From: JBFWRI01 sp050248995
GTDB taxonomy: Bacteria > Pseudomonadota > Alphaproteobacteria > JAIXQD01
NCBI GenBank assembly: GCA_050248995.1
Contig: JBFWRI010000009.1
Location: forward strand, 1 to 64,000
Direction: 5' to 3'
DNA: 64,000 bases
Both the position numbers and the translations under genes were made by a program. Of the stretch, positions 14,856 to 23,489 are shown one piece after another. A model generated the notes under the pieces. That model was not told the origin of the DNA, ran no database searches, and saw only the letters and a list, made by a program, of their open reading frames with translations. Position 1 is the first letter of the stretch. Every line of letters starts with the position of its first letter.

Positions 14856-16889
14856 ATGGGTATGAAAGACCTGTTCGCAGCCACATCCGTTAAGAAATCC
14901 GCCCCCACCGAAAAGGGCGCCGTAAAAGCCGATAAAAGCTCCTACTCAGCCGCTGATATCGAAGTTTTAGAGGGTCTTGAACCCGTTCGCCGCCGCCCTG
15001 GCATGTATATCGGCGGCACCGACGAGCGCGCTTTGCACCACCTTGTGGCCGAAGTCCTTGATAACGCCATGGACGAAGCTGTGGCCGGGCATGCCAGCAA
15101 GATCACCATTAACCTTGATGCTGAAGGCTACGTCACCATCACCGATAACGGTCGCGGTATTCCCATCGACCCGCACCCCAAGTACCCGAAGCAGTCGGCA
15201 CTGGAAGTCATTCTTACCATGCTGCACTCGGGCGGCAAGTTCTCGGGCAAGCTGTATAACACAGCTGGCGGTCTGCACGGCGTCGGCGTCAGCGTTGTGA
15301 ACGCACTGTCCGACCCGTTGTATGTTGAAGTCGCGCGCGACAAGCAGTTGTATGGCCAGACCTACAGCAAAGGCACCCCGCAGGAAAAGCTGAAGAAGTT
15401 GGGACCAACTGCTCGCCGCGGTACATCAGTAAAGTTCAAGCCCGACTTGACGATTTTTGGTAAAGATGCGCACTTCAAGCCGGCCGGCATTTACAAGATG
15501 GCAAAGGCCAAAGCCTTCCTGCAACGCGGCGTGACGATCGACTGGAGCTGCCCGCAACAACTGGTTGAAGGCACCGACACACCCGCCAAGGCCACGCTGC
15601 ACTTCCCCGGCGGTCTGCGCGATTACCTGCAACACAATCTGGGCGCACGCCCGTTGCTAACCGCCACCGTTTTTGCTGGCCTTGCCGACCTGCCGGGCGG
15701 CGCCGGCAAGGTTGAATGGGCAATCGGCTGGCCCGCTGATTACGATGAAGGTTTCTGCCATTCGTACGTCAACACCATCCCGACGCCGCAGGGTGGCACG
15801 CACGAACAGGGCCTGCGTTCGGCCTTGATGCGCAGCCTGCGTAACTTCGCCGACCTGGTGAACAACAAGAAGATCAGCGTCGTCACGGTTGACGATGTGT
15901 GGGACGGCGCCTGCATTCTGCTGTCGACATTTGTTCGCGACCCGCAGTTTCAGGGCCAAACGAAAGACCGCCTGACCAACGTTGATGTCACGCGCCAGGT
16001 TGATAACGTCATCAAGGATCACTTCGATCACTGGTTGACATCGGATAAGGCCAGCGCCACGCGCCTGCTGGACATGCTGATTTCGCGCGCCGAAGAACGC
16101 CAGCGCCACAACGATGCCCGTGAACAGTCGCGCAAAAGCGCCACCAAGAAACTGCGCCTGCCCGGCAAACTGGCCGATTGCTCGCGCCAGTCAGCCAAGG
16201 GCACTGAAATCTTCCTTGTTGAAGGCGACAGCGCCGGCGGCAGTGCCAAACAGGCACGCAACCGCGAAACGCAGGCCATTCTACCGCTGCGCGGCAAGAT
16301 CCTGAACGTGGCCAGTGCCAGCGCTGATAAGCTGCGCGAAAATCAGGAGCTGTCAGACCTTGTGCTAGCGCTGGGTTGTGGCCGCGGCAAAGATTTCAAC
16401 CGCGACAAGCTGCGCTATGAACGCGTCATTATCATGACCGATGCTGACGTGGATGGCGCGCACATCGCTGCCCTGCTGATGACGTTCTTCTACCGCGAAA
16501 TGCCGGCGCTGATTACGGGCGGCCACCTGTTCCTGGCGCAGCCGCCGCTGTACCGCCTGTCACACGGCAGTACGTCGGTTTATGCGCGCGATGATGCCCA
16601 CCGCGATGAACTGCTGAAAACAACCTTTAAGGGCAAGACCACGGTTGAAACCAGCCGTTTCAAGGGCCTTGGCGAAATGATGCCTGCACAGCTGCGCGAA
16701 ACTACGATGGATGTAACCAAACGCTCACTGCTCAAGGTGCAGGTACCGAACCCGCACGATCCCGAAGCTGCCGACCTTGCCAAGGAAACCGCCGAGCTGG
16801 TTGACGCGCTGATGGGCAAACGTCCCGAAGCCCGCTTCCAGTTCATTCAGGAAAATGCCGCGTTCGCTGCTGAAAATGTTGATGTTTAA
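14856..16889 (+). CDS. parE: DNA topoisomerase IV subunit B
   Basis: ParE is the ATPase subunit of topoisomerase IV, which decatenates daughter chromosomes. The 677-residue protein has a GHKL ATPase domain (EVLDNAMDEA, then DNGRGIP), the transducer domain, the Toprim metal site EGDSAGG and DADVDGAH, and a C-terminal PAQLRETTMD segment. Features that favour ParE over GyrB are the EGLEPVRRRPGMYIGGTDERALHHL-type opening, of which GTDERALHHL is the key part, and the short length. The N-terminus has a 30-residue charged extension before the ATPase fold. The start context has no clear Shine-Dalgarno, and a second ATG two codons in is possible. Confidence 0.93.
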   Translation: MGMKDLFAATSVKKSAPTEKGAVKADKSSYSAADIEVLEGLEPVRRRPGMYIGGTDERALHHLVAEVLDNAMDEAVAGHASKITINLDAEGYVTITDNGRGIPIDPHPKYPKQSALEVILTMLHSGGKFSGKLYNTAGGLHGVGVSVVNALSDPLYVEVARDKQLYGQTYSKGTPQEKLKKLGPTARRGTSVKFKPDLTIFGKDAHFKPAGIYKMAKAKAFLQRGVTIDWSCPQQLVEGTDTPAKATLHFPGGLRDYLQHNLGARPLLTATVFAGLADLPGGAGKVEWAIGWPADYDEGFCHSYVNTIPTPQGGTHEQGLRSALMRSLRNFADLVNNKKISVVTVDDVWDGACILLSTFVRDPQFQGQTKDRLTNVDVTRQVDNVIKDHFDHWLTSDKASATRLLDMLISRAEERQRHNDAREQSRKSATKKLRLPGKLADCSRQSAKGTEIFLVEGDSAGGSAKQARNRETQAILPLRGKILNVASASADKLRENQELSDLVLALGCGRGKDFNRDKLRYERVIIMTDADVDGAHIAALLMTFFYREMPALITGGHLFLAQPPLYRLSHGSTSVYARDDAHRDELLKTTFKGKTTVETSRFKGLGEMMPAQLRETTMDVTKRSLLKVQVPNPHDPEAADLAKETAELVDALMGKRPEARFQFIQENAAFAAENVDV

Positions 16890-16928
16890 CCTTTAATTGC
16901 TTTCATGGCGGCCTGCTAGGGTGTGCCC

Positions 16929-17561
16929 ATGTCAAACCCGCTTAAAAAACTTGAACTGCGCAAAGTGCTGCTGGTCGGCGGTATCAGTGATGCCGTACCA
17001 TTTTCACCACACACGCAACTATCATCCACAGATAGCGAAAGACTTAGAGTAAGCTGTCTGGACATTCAGGGCTATGGCATACCCATCGACGATACCTACG
17101 GACCTGAAGGCTGGCTTGACTACACAATTATCAACATCGACCCCGAACAAGGTGGGCGCGATTTCCTGAATAGCCCTGAAAGCGAATTAACCTGCGACAT
17201 CCTGTCAGTTTGCAATATTGCTGGCTTTTATGTGAACGATCATAGCCACCTCAAGCAACCGCCAAACGGCGCCCCTTATAAAGGCACCTCTATGGATCGT
17301 CGTTTGTTCGTAAGCCCGCATCATGATGCCGAACGCTGGCGTAGCGCTATTCTTAAAACCGGCGCAAAGATTGTGATATTTGAAGGCGATCTAAGTCCTT
17401 CTAATATCGGCATGGATCAAACAGGCTATATTCTAATTGGCACCGGTTTTTCCACCGATATCAGTTATTACTACATCCACCCGGACTACCTGAAAGAAAT
17501 GGTCCCACACCTGCCCGAAAATTCGTCGCTGCGGGCGATCCCTCAAAAAGCAAAGCTATGA
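16929..17561 (+). CDS. Unknown protein, paralogue of the next gene
   Basis: A 210-residue soluble protein. It shares with the following gene the order LVGG/LVGA near the N-terminus, an INIDPEQGGRDFL segment, a DIL block, then GDL-x2-S-x2-GMD-x3-YI and a Y-x2-PDY segment. These blocks are conserved at about the same spacing, so both belong to one family that I do not recognise. The alternation of short hydrophobic strands with charged loops suggests an alpha/beta fold. The ATG at 16929 follows AGGGTG; a GTG two codons earlier is possible. Its stop overlaps the start of the paralogue by 4 bases, so the two are translated together. Confidence 0.7.
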   Translation: MSNPLKKLELRKVLLVGGISDAVPFSPHTQLSSTDSERLRVSCLDIQGYGIPIDDTYGPEGWLDYTIINIDPEQGGRDFLNSPESELTCDILSVCNIAGFYVNDHSHLKQPPNGAPYKGTSMDRRLFVSPHHDAERWRSAILKTGAKIVIFEGDLSPSNIGMDQTGYILIGTGFSTDISYYYIHPDYLKEMVPHLPENSSLRAIPQKAKL

Positions 17562-18103
17562 ATAAGCTGCCCCCACACCTGCAGATCAAAACCGCCATGC
17601 TGGTTGGGGCCGAATTCAAGCTGGAACGTGGCATCCCGCAGGCGACGTTTGTAGAGCGCGACCTCGAGGCTGTTGATACATCCGTCACGTTCATCGAATT
17701 CTATCTGGATTCCCAGATAACGGGCGATCGCAGCGGTAAACCGCCGCATCAATGCCTGCAGCACACGCAGATTAACCTTGATCATATCCACGGCGGCATC
17801 GATTTCCTGAAAATGCAGCGGCCGGAAACACCGCCTGATATCCTGATCACCTGTTGTCTACCAAGCGGTCTGTGGGCAAGGGATGTTCCCCTTTGGTATA
17901 ATAAATTCATCGAAACAAATCCCAAGCTCATCGCCTTCTTTGGCGATCTTCAGGGCAGCGATGTCGGCATGGATATGAGCAATTATATCCCGCTGGAAGG
18001 CGATAAAGGCAGCGCATTGTATATCCGCCCCGATTACTATGCAGCCATCCGCCCTTACCTGACATCGCAAGCGCAGTCAGAGCTAGATGAATTCAGCGTT
18101 TAA
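17558..18103 (+). CDS. Unknown protein, paralogue of the preceding gene
   Basis: A 181-residue protein with the same ordered blocks as its upstream neighbour: LVGAEF, INLDHIHGGIDFL, a DIL segment, GDL-x2-S-x2-GMD-x3-YI and a RPDYY segment. It is shorter because loops before the DIL block and at the C-terminus are missing. No signal peptide or membrane segment. The pair lies 34 bases upstream of an ABC exporter on the same strand, so all three could be one transcript; a role in making or preparing a transported molecule would be a guess. Confidence 0.7.
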   Translation: MNKLPPHLQIKTAMLVGAEFKLERGIPQATFVERDLEAVDTSVTFIEFYLDSQITGDRSGKPPHQCLQHTQINLDHIHGGIDFLKMQRPETPPDILITCCLPSGLWARDVPLWYNKFIETNPKLIAFFGDLQGSDVGMDMSNYIPLEGDKGSALYIRPDYYAAIRPYLTSQAQSELDEFSV

Positions 18104-18137
18104 CTTTAGGTAACCACCCCTGGCGTATGCTCGCCGC

Positions 18138-19976
18138 ATGATCGCCTTCTTCCGGGGCCAGCGCCCCTATACAGACGTTACCGAAAGAATCCTGAAGCGG
18201 CCCTGCACACCTATCGGCCCTGATTTCTGGGCCTACATCTTCCGCTTCATACGCGAATTGCAGCCCGCCTTCAGCTTCATGGTGCTGACGGTCATCGCCA
18301 CCGCCACCATCAGCGTATTCCTGAACTATCCTATTAAAATGGCCACCAACGCCCTCATTGCACAGGATACCGGGGCTTTGGCAGCGGCCTGCATTGTTTT
18401 TTCCTGCCTTGTTGTCGGGCGCGTGCTGATGGAGCAACTGTCGTCTGTCTACTCCTACAAGGGCAAGTTCATTCATAATGGCTACCTGAACAGCATGCTG
18501 GTGCAGTCGGTGCTGCGCAACCCGATCCGCTTTTTTGAAAATAACACGCAGGGCAAAATCACATCGTCGATCCTCGAGCTTGAGAACCATACGCGCCTGC
18601 TCTATTCATTTTACACGTGGCACTTCGCCCCGAACGTCAACTTCGTTATCGTCTCTGCCTGCCTGATCGCCGCCTCAAACCCGCCATTGGCCGCAGGGTT
18701 CTGTATCTGGACGGTTGCCTATCTGTGGATGCACAAGAAACAGTCGAAATACCTTTATGATACAGCCCTTGCCAGCGGCCGGCAAAGTGCGCTGCGCGAT
18801 GGTCTGGTCGGCGATATCATCGCCAACTTCCGCAATATCCTTATCTTTGGCCGCCGCGATTTCGAGCAGTACAACCTTGCTGCCGAAAACTCGCAGCTAC
18901 TGCACAAGCAGATGCGCTTTCGTGATGCCATCGCCGGGGGCGACCTGATCGACCAGCTGATGGTGATCGCCGCCTACCTGACCACGTTCATTAGCTGCGC
19001 ATGGCTGACATATAACGGACGTATGACGATCGGCGACTTTAGCATGATCGTTGCACTGGTGATTGGCATGACCACGCGACTGCGCAGCGCCACTGAACGC
19101 CTGCGCTACAGCATCGAATCGTACGGTAAGGTGAAGCATGCGCTGCGCTTCCTGTTCGGCGAACAATCGCAGGTCGCCACCCGCCCGCCGCGCACCAATG
19201 TGATGAACGACGCCCAAACCGGCACACCGGCGATGATCGAGTTTTACGACGTATCATTCACCTACCCCGGTAACGAAAAACCGGTGCTGCAGAACATCAA
19301 CCTTACAATCCGGCAGGGCGAGAAGATTGGCCTTGTGGGTGCCAGCGGCGCCGGCAAATCAACGCTGGTCAATATGATCCTGCGCCTGTACGACGCCGAC
19401 GGCGGCGCGCTGATTGTCGATGGTGAAGACGTGCAGACCCAAACGCCCGAAACACTCAGCACAAAGATAGCCTTTATCCCGCAGGATACTGTTTTGTTTC
19501 ACCGCACCATTCGCGCCAACATTGCCTATGGCCGTCCGAATGCAACGGAAGAAGATATCGTCGCCGCCGCCAAGTCCGCGCAGGCGCACAACTTTATCAT
19601 GGCGATGCCGCAGGGGTACGACACCATGGTGGGCGAGCGCGGCGTCAAACTGTCGGGCGGCCAACGTCAACGCATTGCCATCGCACGCGCGCTGCTGAAA
19701 GACGCGCCCATTCTTATTCTTGATGAAGCCACATCCGCGCTCGACAGCGAAGCCGAAGCGCAGATCCAGCAGGCGATTGAACAGGCTATGCAGGGCAAGA
19801 CCGTGGTGGCAATTGCCCACCGCCTGTCGACCATCGCCACGATGGACCGCCTGATTGTCATGGAAAATGGCTATATCGCTGAAATCGGTTCGCACAGCGA
19901 ACTGATTGCCCAGAACGGTATCTATACGCGCCTCTGGCAGCGCCAGTCGGGCGGCTTCATCGGCGAAGCCGGCTAG
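18138..19976 (+). CDS. ABC exporter, fused permease-ATPase (MsbA/HlyB type)
   Basis: A 612-residue half-transporter with an N-terminal membrane domain of about six helices (residues 35-330) and a C-terminal ATPase with Walker A GASGAGKS, the signature LSGGQRQR, Walker B LILDEATSALD and the switch histidine in AHRLS. It should dimerise in the inner membrane and export a lipid, peptide or small molecule. Neighbours give no substrate; the two unknown paralogues upstream are candidates for a linked function. It ends in a CTAG tetramer shared with the convergent gene. Confidence 0.9.
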   Translation: MIAFFRGQRPYTDVTERILKRPCTPIGPDFWAYIFRFIRELQPAFSFMVLTVIATATISVFLNYPIKMATNALIAQDTGALAAACIVFSCLVVGRVLMEQLSSVYSYKGKFIHNGYLNSMLVQSVLRNPIRFFENNTQGKITSSILELENHTRLLYSFYTWHFAPNVNFVIVSACLIAASNPPLAAGFCIWTVAYLWMHKKQSKYLYDTALASGRQSALRDGLVGDIIANFRNILIFGRRDFEQYNLAAENSQLLHKQMRFRDAIAGGDLIDQLMVIAAYLTTFISCAWLTYNGRMTIGDFSMIVALVIGMTTRLRSATERLRYSIESYGKVKHALRFLFGEQSQVATRPPRTNVMNDAQTGTPAMIEFYDVSFTYPGNEKPVLQNINLTIRQGEKIGLVGASGAGKSTLVNMILRLYDADGGALIVDGEDVQTQTPETLSTKIAFIPQDTVLFHRTIRANIAYGRPNATEEDIVAAAKSAQAHNFIMAMPQGYDTMVGERGVKLSGGQRQRIAIARALLKDAPILILDEATSALDSEAEAQIQQAIEQAMQGKTVVAIAHRLSTIATMDRLIVMENGYIAEIGSHSELIAQNGIYTRLWQRQSGGFIGEAG

Positions 19977-21052
19977 CGCCTGTAGCGCTGAACAAGACTG
20001 TGAAGCCGGGTCAGCCCCGCGTCGTTCCTCGAAGGCGATGCGCCAGATGTATCGTCGTCCTCGTCCGGCGGGGGATCCTCGCCCTCGCTATCATCCCCGT
20101 CTTCACCGTCCGGCAATTCCTCATCATCCTCGCCTTGGTTGAAGTCAACCGCGTCAGACGATTCAAAACAATAGTCATCGTCATTGCCGGCTGATGACGC
20201 GCCGGGCTCAGGGTCATCGTCATCTTCATCATTTCCGCTGTCATGCAGCCCACGCTTTTCATCGTCATCAAGTGTGACATCGGTGCCAAGGAAAAAGCCT
20301 TCCTTGTTCAGCGCTTCAGCCAGATCGCACATATCGCGCGCGAAGGTATCATCCGGCGATGCGCAAAAGATTTCAACGGCACGCTGCAGACTGGGATATT
20401 CCCCGAAAACGTCCAGCGCATCAGGCACATCTTTCTGACGACGCGCCAGCGCCCCGATCAGGCCGCCCAGGCTTTCGACGATCTGTGCCATGTTCTCATC
20501 CAGCGCGCTTGGATTCTCAACCGTCGCAATCGTCAGGTAGTGGTCGCAGGTATCAGCAATCCCCTGCAGAACGGCAGCCGGGATGGCGATTCCTGGCGGG
20601 GCGTAATATACGAAACCCGTCAACAGGTCTGTCCCAAGCGACGTGTAATCCTGCGGGGTGAACTGCATCAGGTGTGCGGCGGATTCGGCGAACGCTTTGT
20701 CCAGCTGCACGAAACGCTGCCGGTTGTCGTCATCGCATACACCGCCCTGCCCGATATATTCGCATAACACCTCGCCCAGTGCACGCAGTTCGTCGTGCTG
20801 CCACGACTCGCCGCCGTTGGTTTCGATCGACTGGTTCGATATAAAATCAATCAGCACATCGGGGTTGTGCCAGAAAAAAGCTTCGACTACTTTTTCACGG
20901 AAATGGTTGCGATCATCGCTATCGGCCAACATGTATTGTTCCAGCAAGCGGTCAGCCGTGCGGCCATCCAGCTTGAGCGAAAAACTGTTCGACAGGCCGC
21001 TGACTTCATCAAAAAAAGCCGGGAAGTCGATTTTGGAGGCACTCGCATTCAT
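19973..21052 (-). CDS. Hypothetical protein with a highly acidic C-terminal tail
   Basis: The 359-residue protein has a helical, soluble N-terminal part (about 1-255) and a C-terminal tail (about 256-345) made of Asp, Glu, Gly, Ser and Pro, with runs of five or more acidic residues, ending in a short basic segment. The tail should be disordered and strongly negative, as in proteins that mimic nucleic acid or bind basic partners. I recognise no family for the folded part. Its last bases overlap the ABC exporter stop by 4 (CTAG). Confidence 0.65.
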   Translation of the reverse strand: MNASASKIDFPAFFDEVSGLSNSFSLKLDGRTADRLLEQYMLADSDDRNHFREKVVEAFFWHNPDVLIDFISNQSIETNGGESWQHDELRALGEVLCEYIGQGGVCDDDNRQRFVQLDKAFAESAAHLMQFTPQDYTSLGTDLLTGFVYYAPPGIAIPAAVLQGIADTCDHYLTIATVENPSALDENMAQIVESLGGLIGALARRQKDVPDALDVFGEYPSLQRAVEIFCASPDDTFARDMCDLAEALNKEGFFLGTDVTLDDDEKRGLHDSGNDEDDDDPEPGASSAGNDDDYCFESSDAVDFNQGEDDEELPDGEDGDDSEGEDPPPDEDDDTSGASPSRNDAGLTRLHSLVQRYRR

Positions 21053-21118
21053 GCCGGCAGCCTAGGAAACAGGGCGCCGCATTGTCAAACCACATAATAC
21101 TTGCGTTAAGAACTAGGC

Positions 21119-21835
21119 TTACAAGAAGCCTACCAGCAACTTTGTTACTTTTTCCGGCTGTTCCAGCGGACTCAGATGGCCGCAATCCTCAAGAATATGA
21201 GCCTGCGCACCCGGGATGGCGTCCGCCATTTCGTTGATCTCTTCCACAGATATCAAGCGGTCATCGGCTCCGCCGATAATCAGTGTCGGCTGGGTGATGG
21301 TGGGCAACACGTCGCGACTGTCGGGCCGGTGCAAAATGGCAGTCTGCTGCATTTCGAATACGCTTTGGCCAATGCGCGCAGCCATATCGAAAATCACCTG
21401 CGTAATCGCGGGATCATGAATATGCTTTTCATTAATCAGATTCGGTAGCAGCCGCGGCGTCACGCCCTTGAAGCGACCGGTGCGCGACAGTGCTATCAGC
21501 GCACGGCGGCGGTTTTTGCGGTCTTCTGTATCCTCACGCGCTGATGTATTCATCAGCACAATCTTAGCAATGCGGTTGCGCTGGCCAACGGCGGCCAGCT
21601 GACGCAGGATTTCGAACGCCACATAACCACCTGTTGAAAGGCCCGCCAGCGCAAAGCGCGGCGGCGCCTTGGCGATCACACCGTCGGCCAGATCCAGGAT
21701 GTTATTGGCGAATGTGGGTGGCACGACAATACATTCGTGGCTTGCCTGCAACACCTTGATTTGCGGGGCAAATAAAGCCTCGTCGCACAGCATGCCGGGG
21801 ATGAAAACAATAGGTAATCCTTGACTATCAGGCAT
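21119..21835 (-). CDS. Alpha/beta-hydrolase
   Basis: A 238-residue hydrolase of the alpha/beta fold with nucleophile S67 in GLSTGG, acidic residue D191 or D192 in GGADDR, and catalytic H220 in EDCGHLSPLEQP. The N-terminal IVFIPGMLCDE holds the oxyanion-hole region. All catalytic residues are present, so an esterase or lipase-like activity is expected, but the substrate cannot be read from the sequence. Divergent from the DEAD-box helicase gene. Confidence 0.88.
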   Translation of the reverse strand: MPDSQGLPIVFIPGMLCDEALFAPQIKVLQASHECIVVPPTFANNILDLADGVIAKAPPRFALAGLSTGGYVAFEILRQLAAVGQRNRIAKIVLMNTSAREDTEDRKNRRRALIALSRTGRFKGVTPRLLPNLINEKHIHDPAITQVIFDMAARIGQSVFEMQQTAILHRPDSRDVLPTITQPTLIIGGADDRLISVEEINEMADAIPGAQAHILEDCGHLSPLEQPEKVTKLLVGFL

Positions 21836-21942
21836 GAAAGAAGATATAGCTTATCGCGTCATAGATGGACAGGGGTTCATCGCAAGGCTTTTTAGCAGGG
21901 CCTGTGACACAGGCAACACTAACCGCTAAAAGCAAAGAGTAT

Positions 21943-23439
21943 ATGACAACATTTCATGATTTAGGTCTTGGCGCCGAAACGCTCCGCGCCATTGACGAAC
22001 TGGGTTACACCACACCAACGCCAATTCAGGAAAAAGCCATCCCGTGGGTCCAGATGGGCCGCGACGTTATCGGCGTGGCGCAAACCGGCACCGGCAAAAC
22101 GGCCAGCTTTACCCTGCCGATGATCGACATCCTGTCGGGCGGGCGTGCCAAGGCACGCATGCCGCGCTCGCTGATCCTGTCGCCCACGCGCGAACTGGCA
22201 ACGCAGATTGCCGACAACTTCGACAAATTCACCAAATACCAGCCGCTGACCAAGGCGCTGCTGATTGGCGGCGAGAACATGGATCCGCAGATTGCCCTGC
22301 TGGACCGCGGTGTTGACGTGTTGATCGCCACGCCCGGCCGCTTCCTCGACCTGTTCGAACGCGGGCGCATCCTGCTGACCGATATCAAGGTGTTCGTGAT
22401 CGATGAAGCCGACCGCATGCTGGACATGGGCTTTATCCCGGATATCGAAAAAATTGCCACGCTGCTGCCGCCCCTGCGCCAAACACTGCTGTTCAGCGCC
22501 ACGATGGAACCGGCCATCAAGCGCCTTGCTGAAAAGTTTCTGTCGAATCCCAAGGAAATCGCTGTCGCCCCGCCGGCCGCTGTTACCACAACCATCGCTG
22601 CACACCTTGTGCGCACGGTGGATATGCAGAAACGCGCCGTTCTGCGCCACCTGCTGAAGCAGGATAATGTCACCAACGCCATGGTCTTCTGCAACCGCAA
22701 GCGTGACATTGACGTACTGGTGAAATCACTGAAACGCCACGGCTTCAATGCTGAAGGCCTGCACGGCGATATGGTGCAAAGCCGCCGCACCGAAACGCTG
22801 GACAAGTTCCGCGTCAACGATATCCACATCCTTATCTGCTCAGACGTCGCCGCCCGCGGGCTTGATATCAAAGGCGTCAGCCACGTGTTCAACTTCGACG
22901 TACCGTTCAACGCCGAAGATTACGTGCACCGCATCGGCCGCACTGGCCGCGCCGGCATGTCGGGCATCGCCTATACGCTTGTCACCCCTGATGACGCCGA
23001 GCTGCTGGATAACATCCACAAGCTGACCAACCAGGTGGTCGCTGAATTCACGCTGGAAGGCTTCGTTCCCGCCGAACACAAACATGGCGGTGACCGCCGC
23101 GGCGGCCGCGACGAAAAGCGCGGCGGCAAGGGCAAAGATCGCAACCGCCGGGGCGGCAAAGACCGCAGCCGTAGTAGCCGTGACCGCGCGCCCAAGCATG
23201 GTGCTCCGCGCCATGATGTCCCGCATGGCGATATGCCGCACCTTCAGCCCGTTGATCCGCGCAATAGCCAGATCCAGCAAAGCGATCACGAGCGCAAGCC
23301 CAACGATGTCGGCGCCTCGCGCCCCCGCCCCGTTTACGGCGAGGAACGTAAAAAGCGTGACGATGGGGATGATACGCCTACAGGTGCCGGCTTCGGCGAC
23401 GAAATGCCAGCATTTTTCAGCGTTGGCAACAAGCGTTAA
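21943..23439 (+). CDS. DEAD-box RNA helicase (RhlE-like)
   Basis: ATP-dependent RNA helicase for ribosome assembly or mRNA turnover. The 498-residue protein has, in order, the Q motif (PTPIQEKAIP), Walker A AQTGTGKT, PTRELA, the DEAD box within VIDEADRMLDMGF, SAT, the ARGLD motif and HRIGRTGRAG. The C-terminal region (about 380-470) is rich in Arg, Gly and Lys with repeated RGG-like units, which usually binds RNA non-specifically. The ATG at 21943 is chosen because the Q-motif region begins right after it and AAGAG precedes it; an earlier in-frame ATG at 21865 would add 26 residues of poor similarity. Confidence 0.92.
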   Translation: MTTFHDLGLGAETLRAIDELGYTTPTPIQEKAIPWVQMGRDVIGVAQTGTGKTASFTLPMIDILSGGRAKARMPRSLILSPTRELATQIADNFDKFTKYQPLTKALLIGGENMDPQIALLDRGVDVLIATPGRFLDLFERGRILLTDIKVFVIDEADRMLDMGFIPDIEKIATLLPPLRQTLLFSATMEPAIKRLAEKFLSNPKEIAVAPPAAVTTTIAAHLVRTVDMQKRAVLRHLLKQDNVTNAMVFCNRKRDIDVLVKSLKRHGFNAEGLHGDMVQSRRTETLDKFRVNDIHILICSDVAARGLDIKGVSHVFNFDVPFNAEDYVHRIGRTGRAGMSGIAYTLVTPDDAELLDNIHKLTNQVVAEFTLEGFVPAEHKHGGDRRGGRDEKRGGKGKDRNRRGGKDRSRSSRDRAPKHGAPRHDVPHGDMPHLQPVDPRNSQIQQSDHERKPNDVGASRPRPVYGEERKKRDDGDDTPTGAGFGDEMPAFFSVGNKR

Positions 23440-23489
23440 CCAGCCGTCACGCCCTTTACGCCCCCCGCGGCTGGCTGTAATTTCCTTCG

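Noticed and set aside
23440..23474. Hairpin CCAGCCG/CGGCTGG between the helicase and lptD genes
   Set aside because: There is no T-run after it, so I do not call a terminator.
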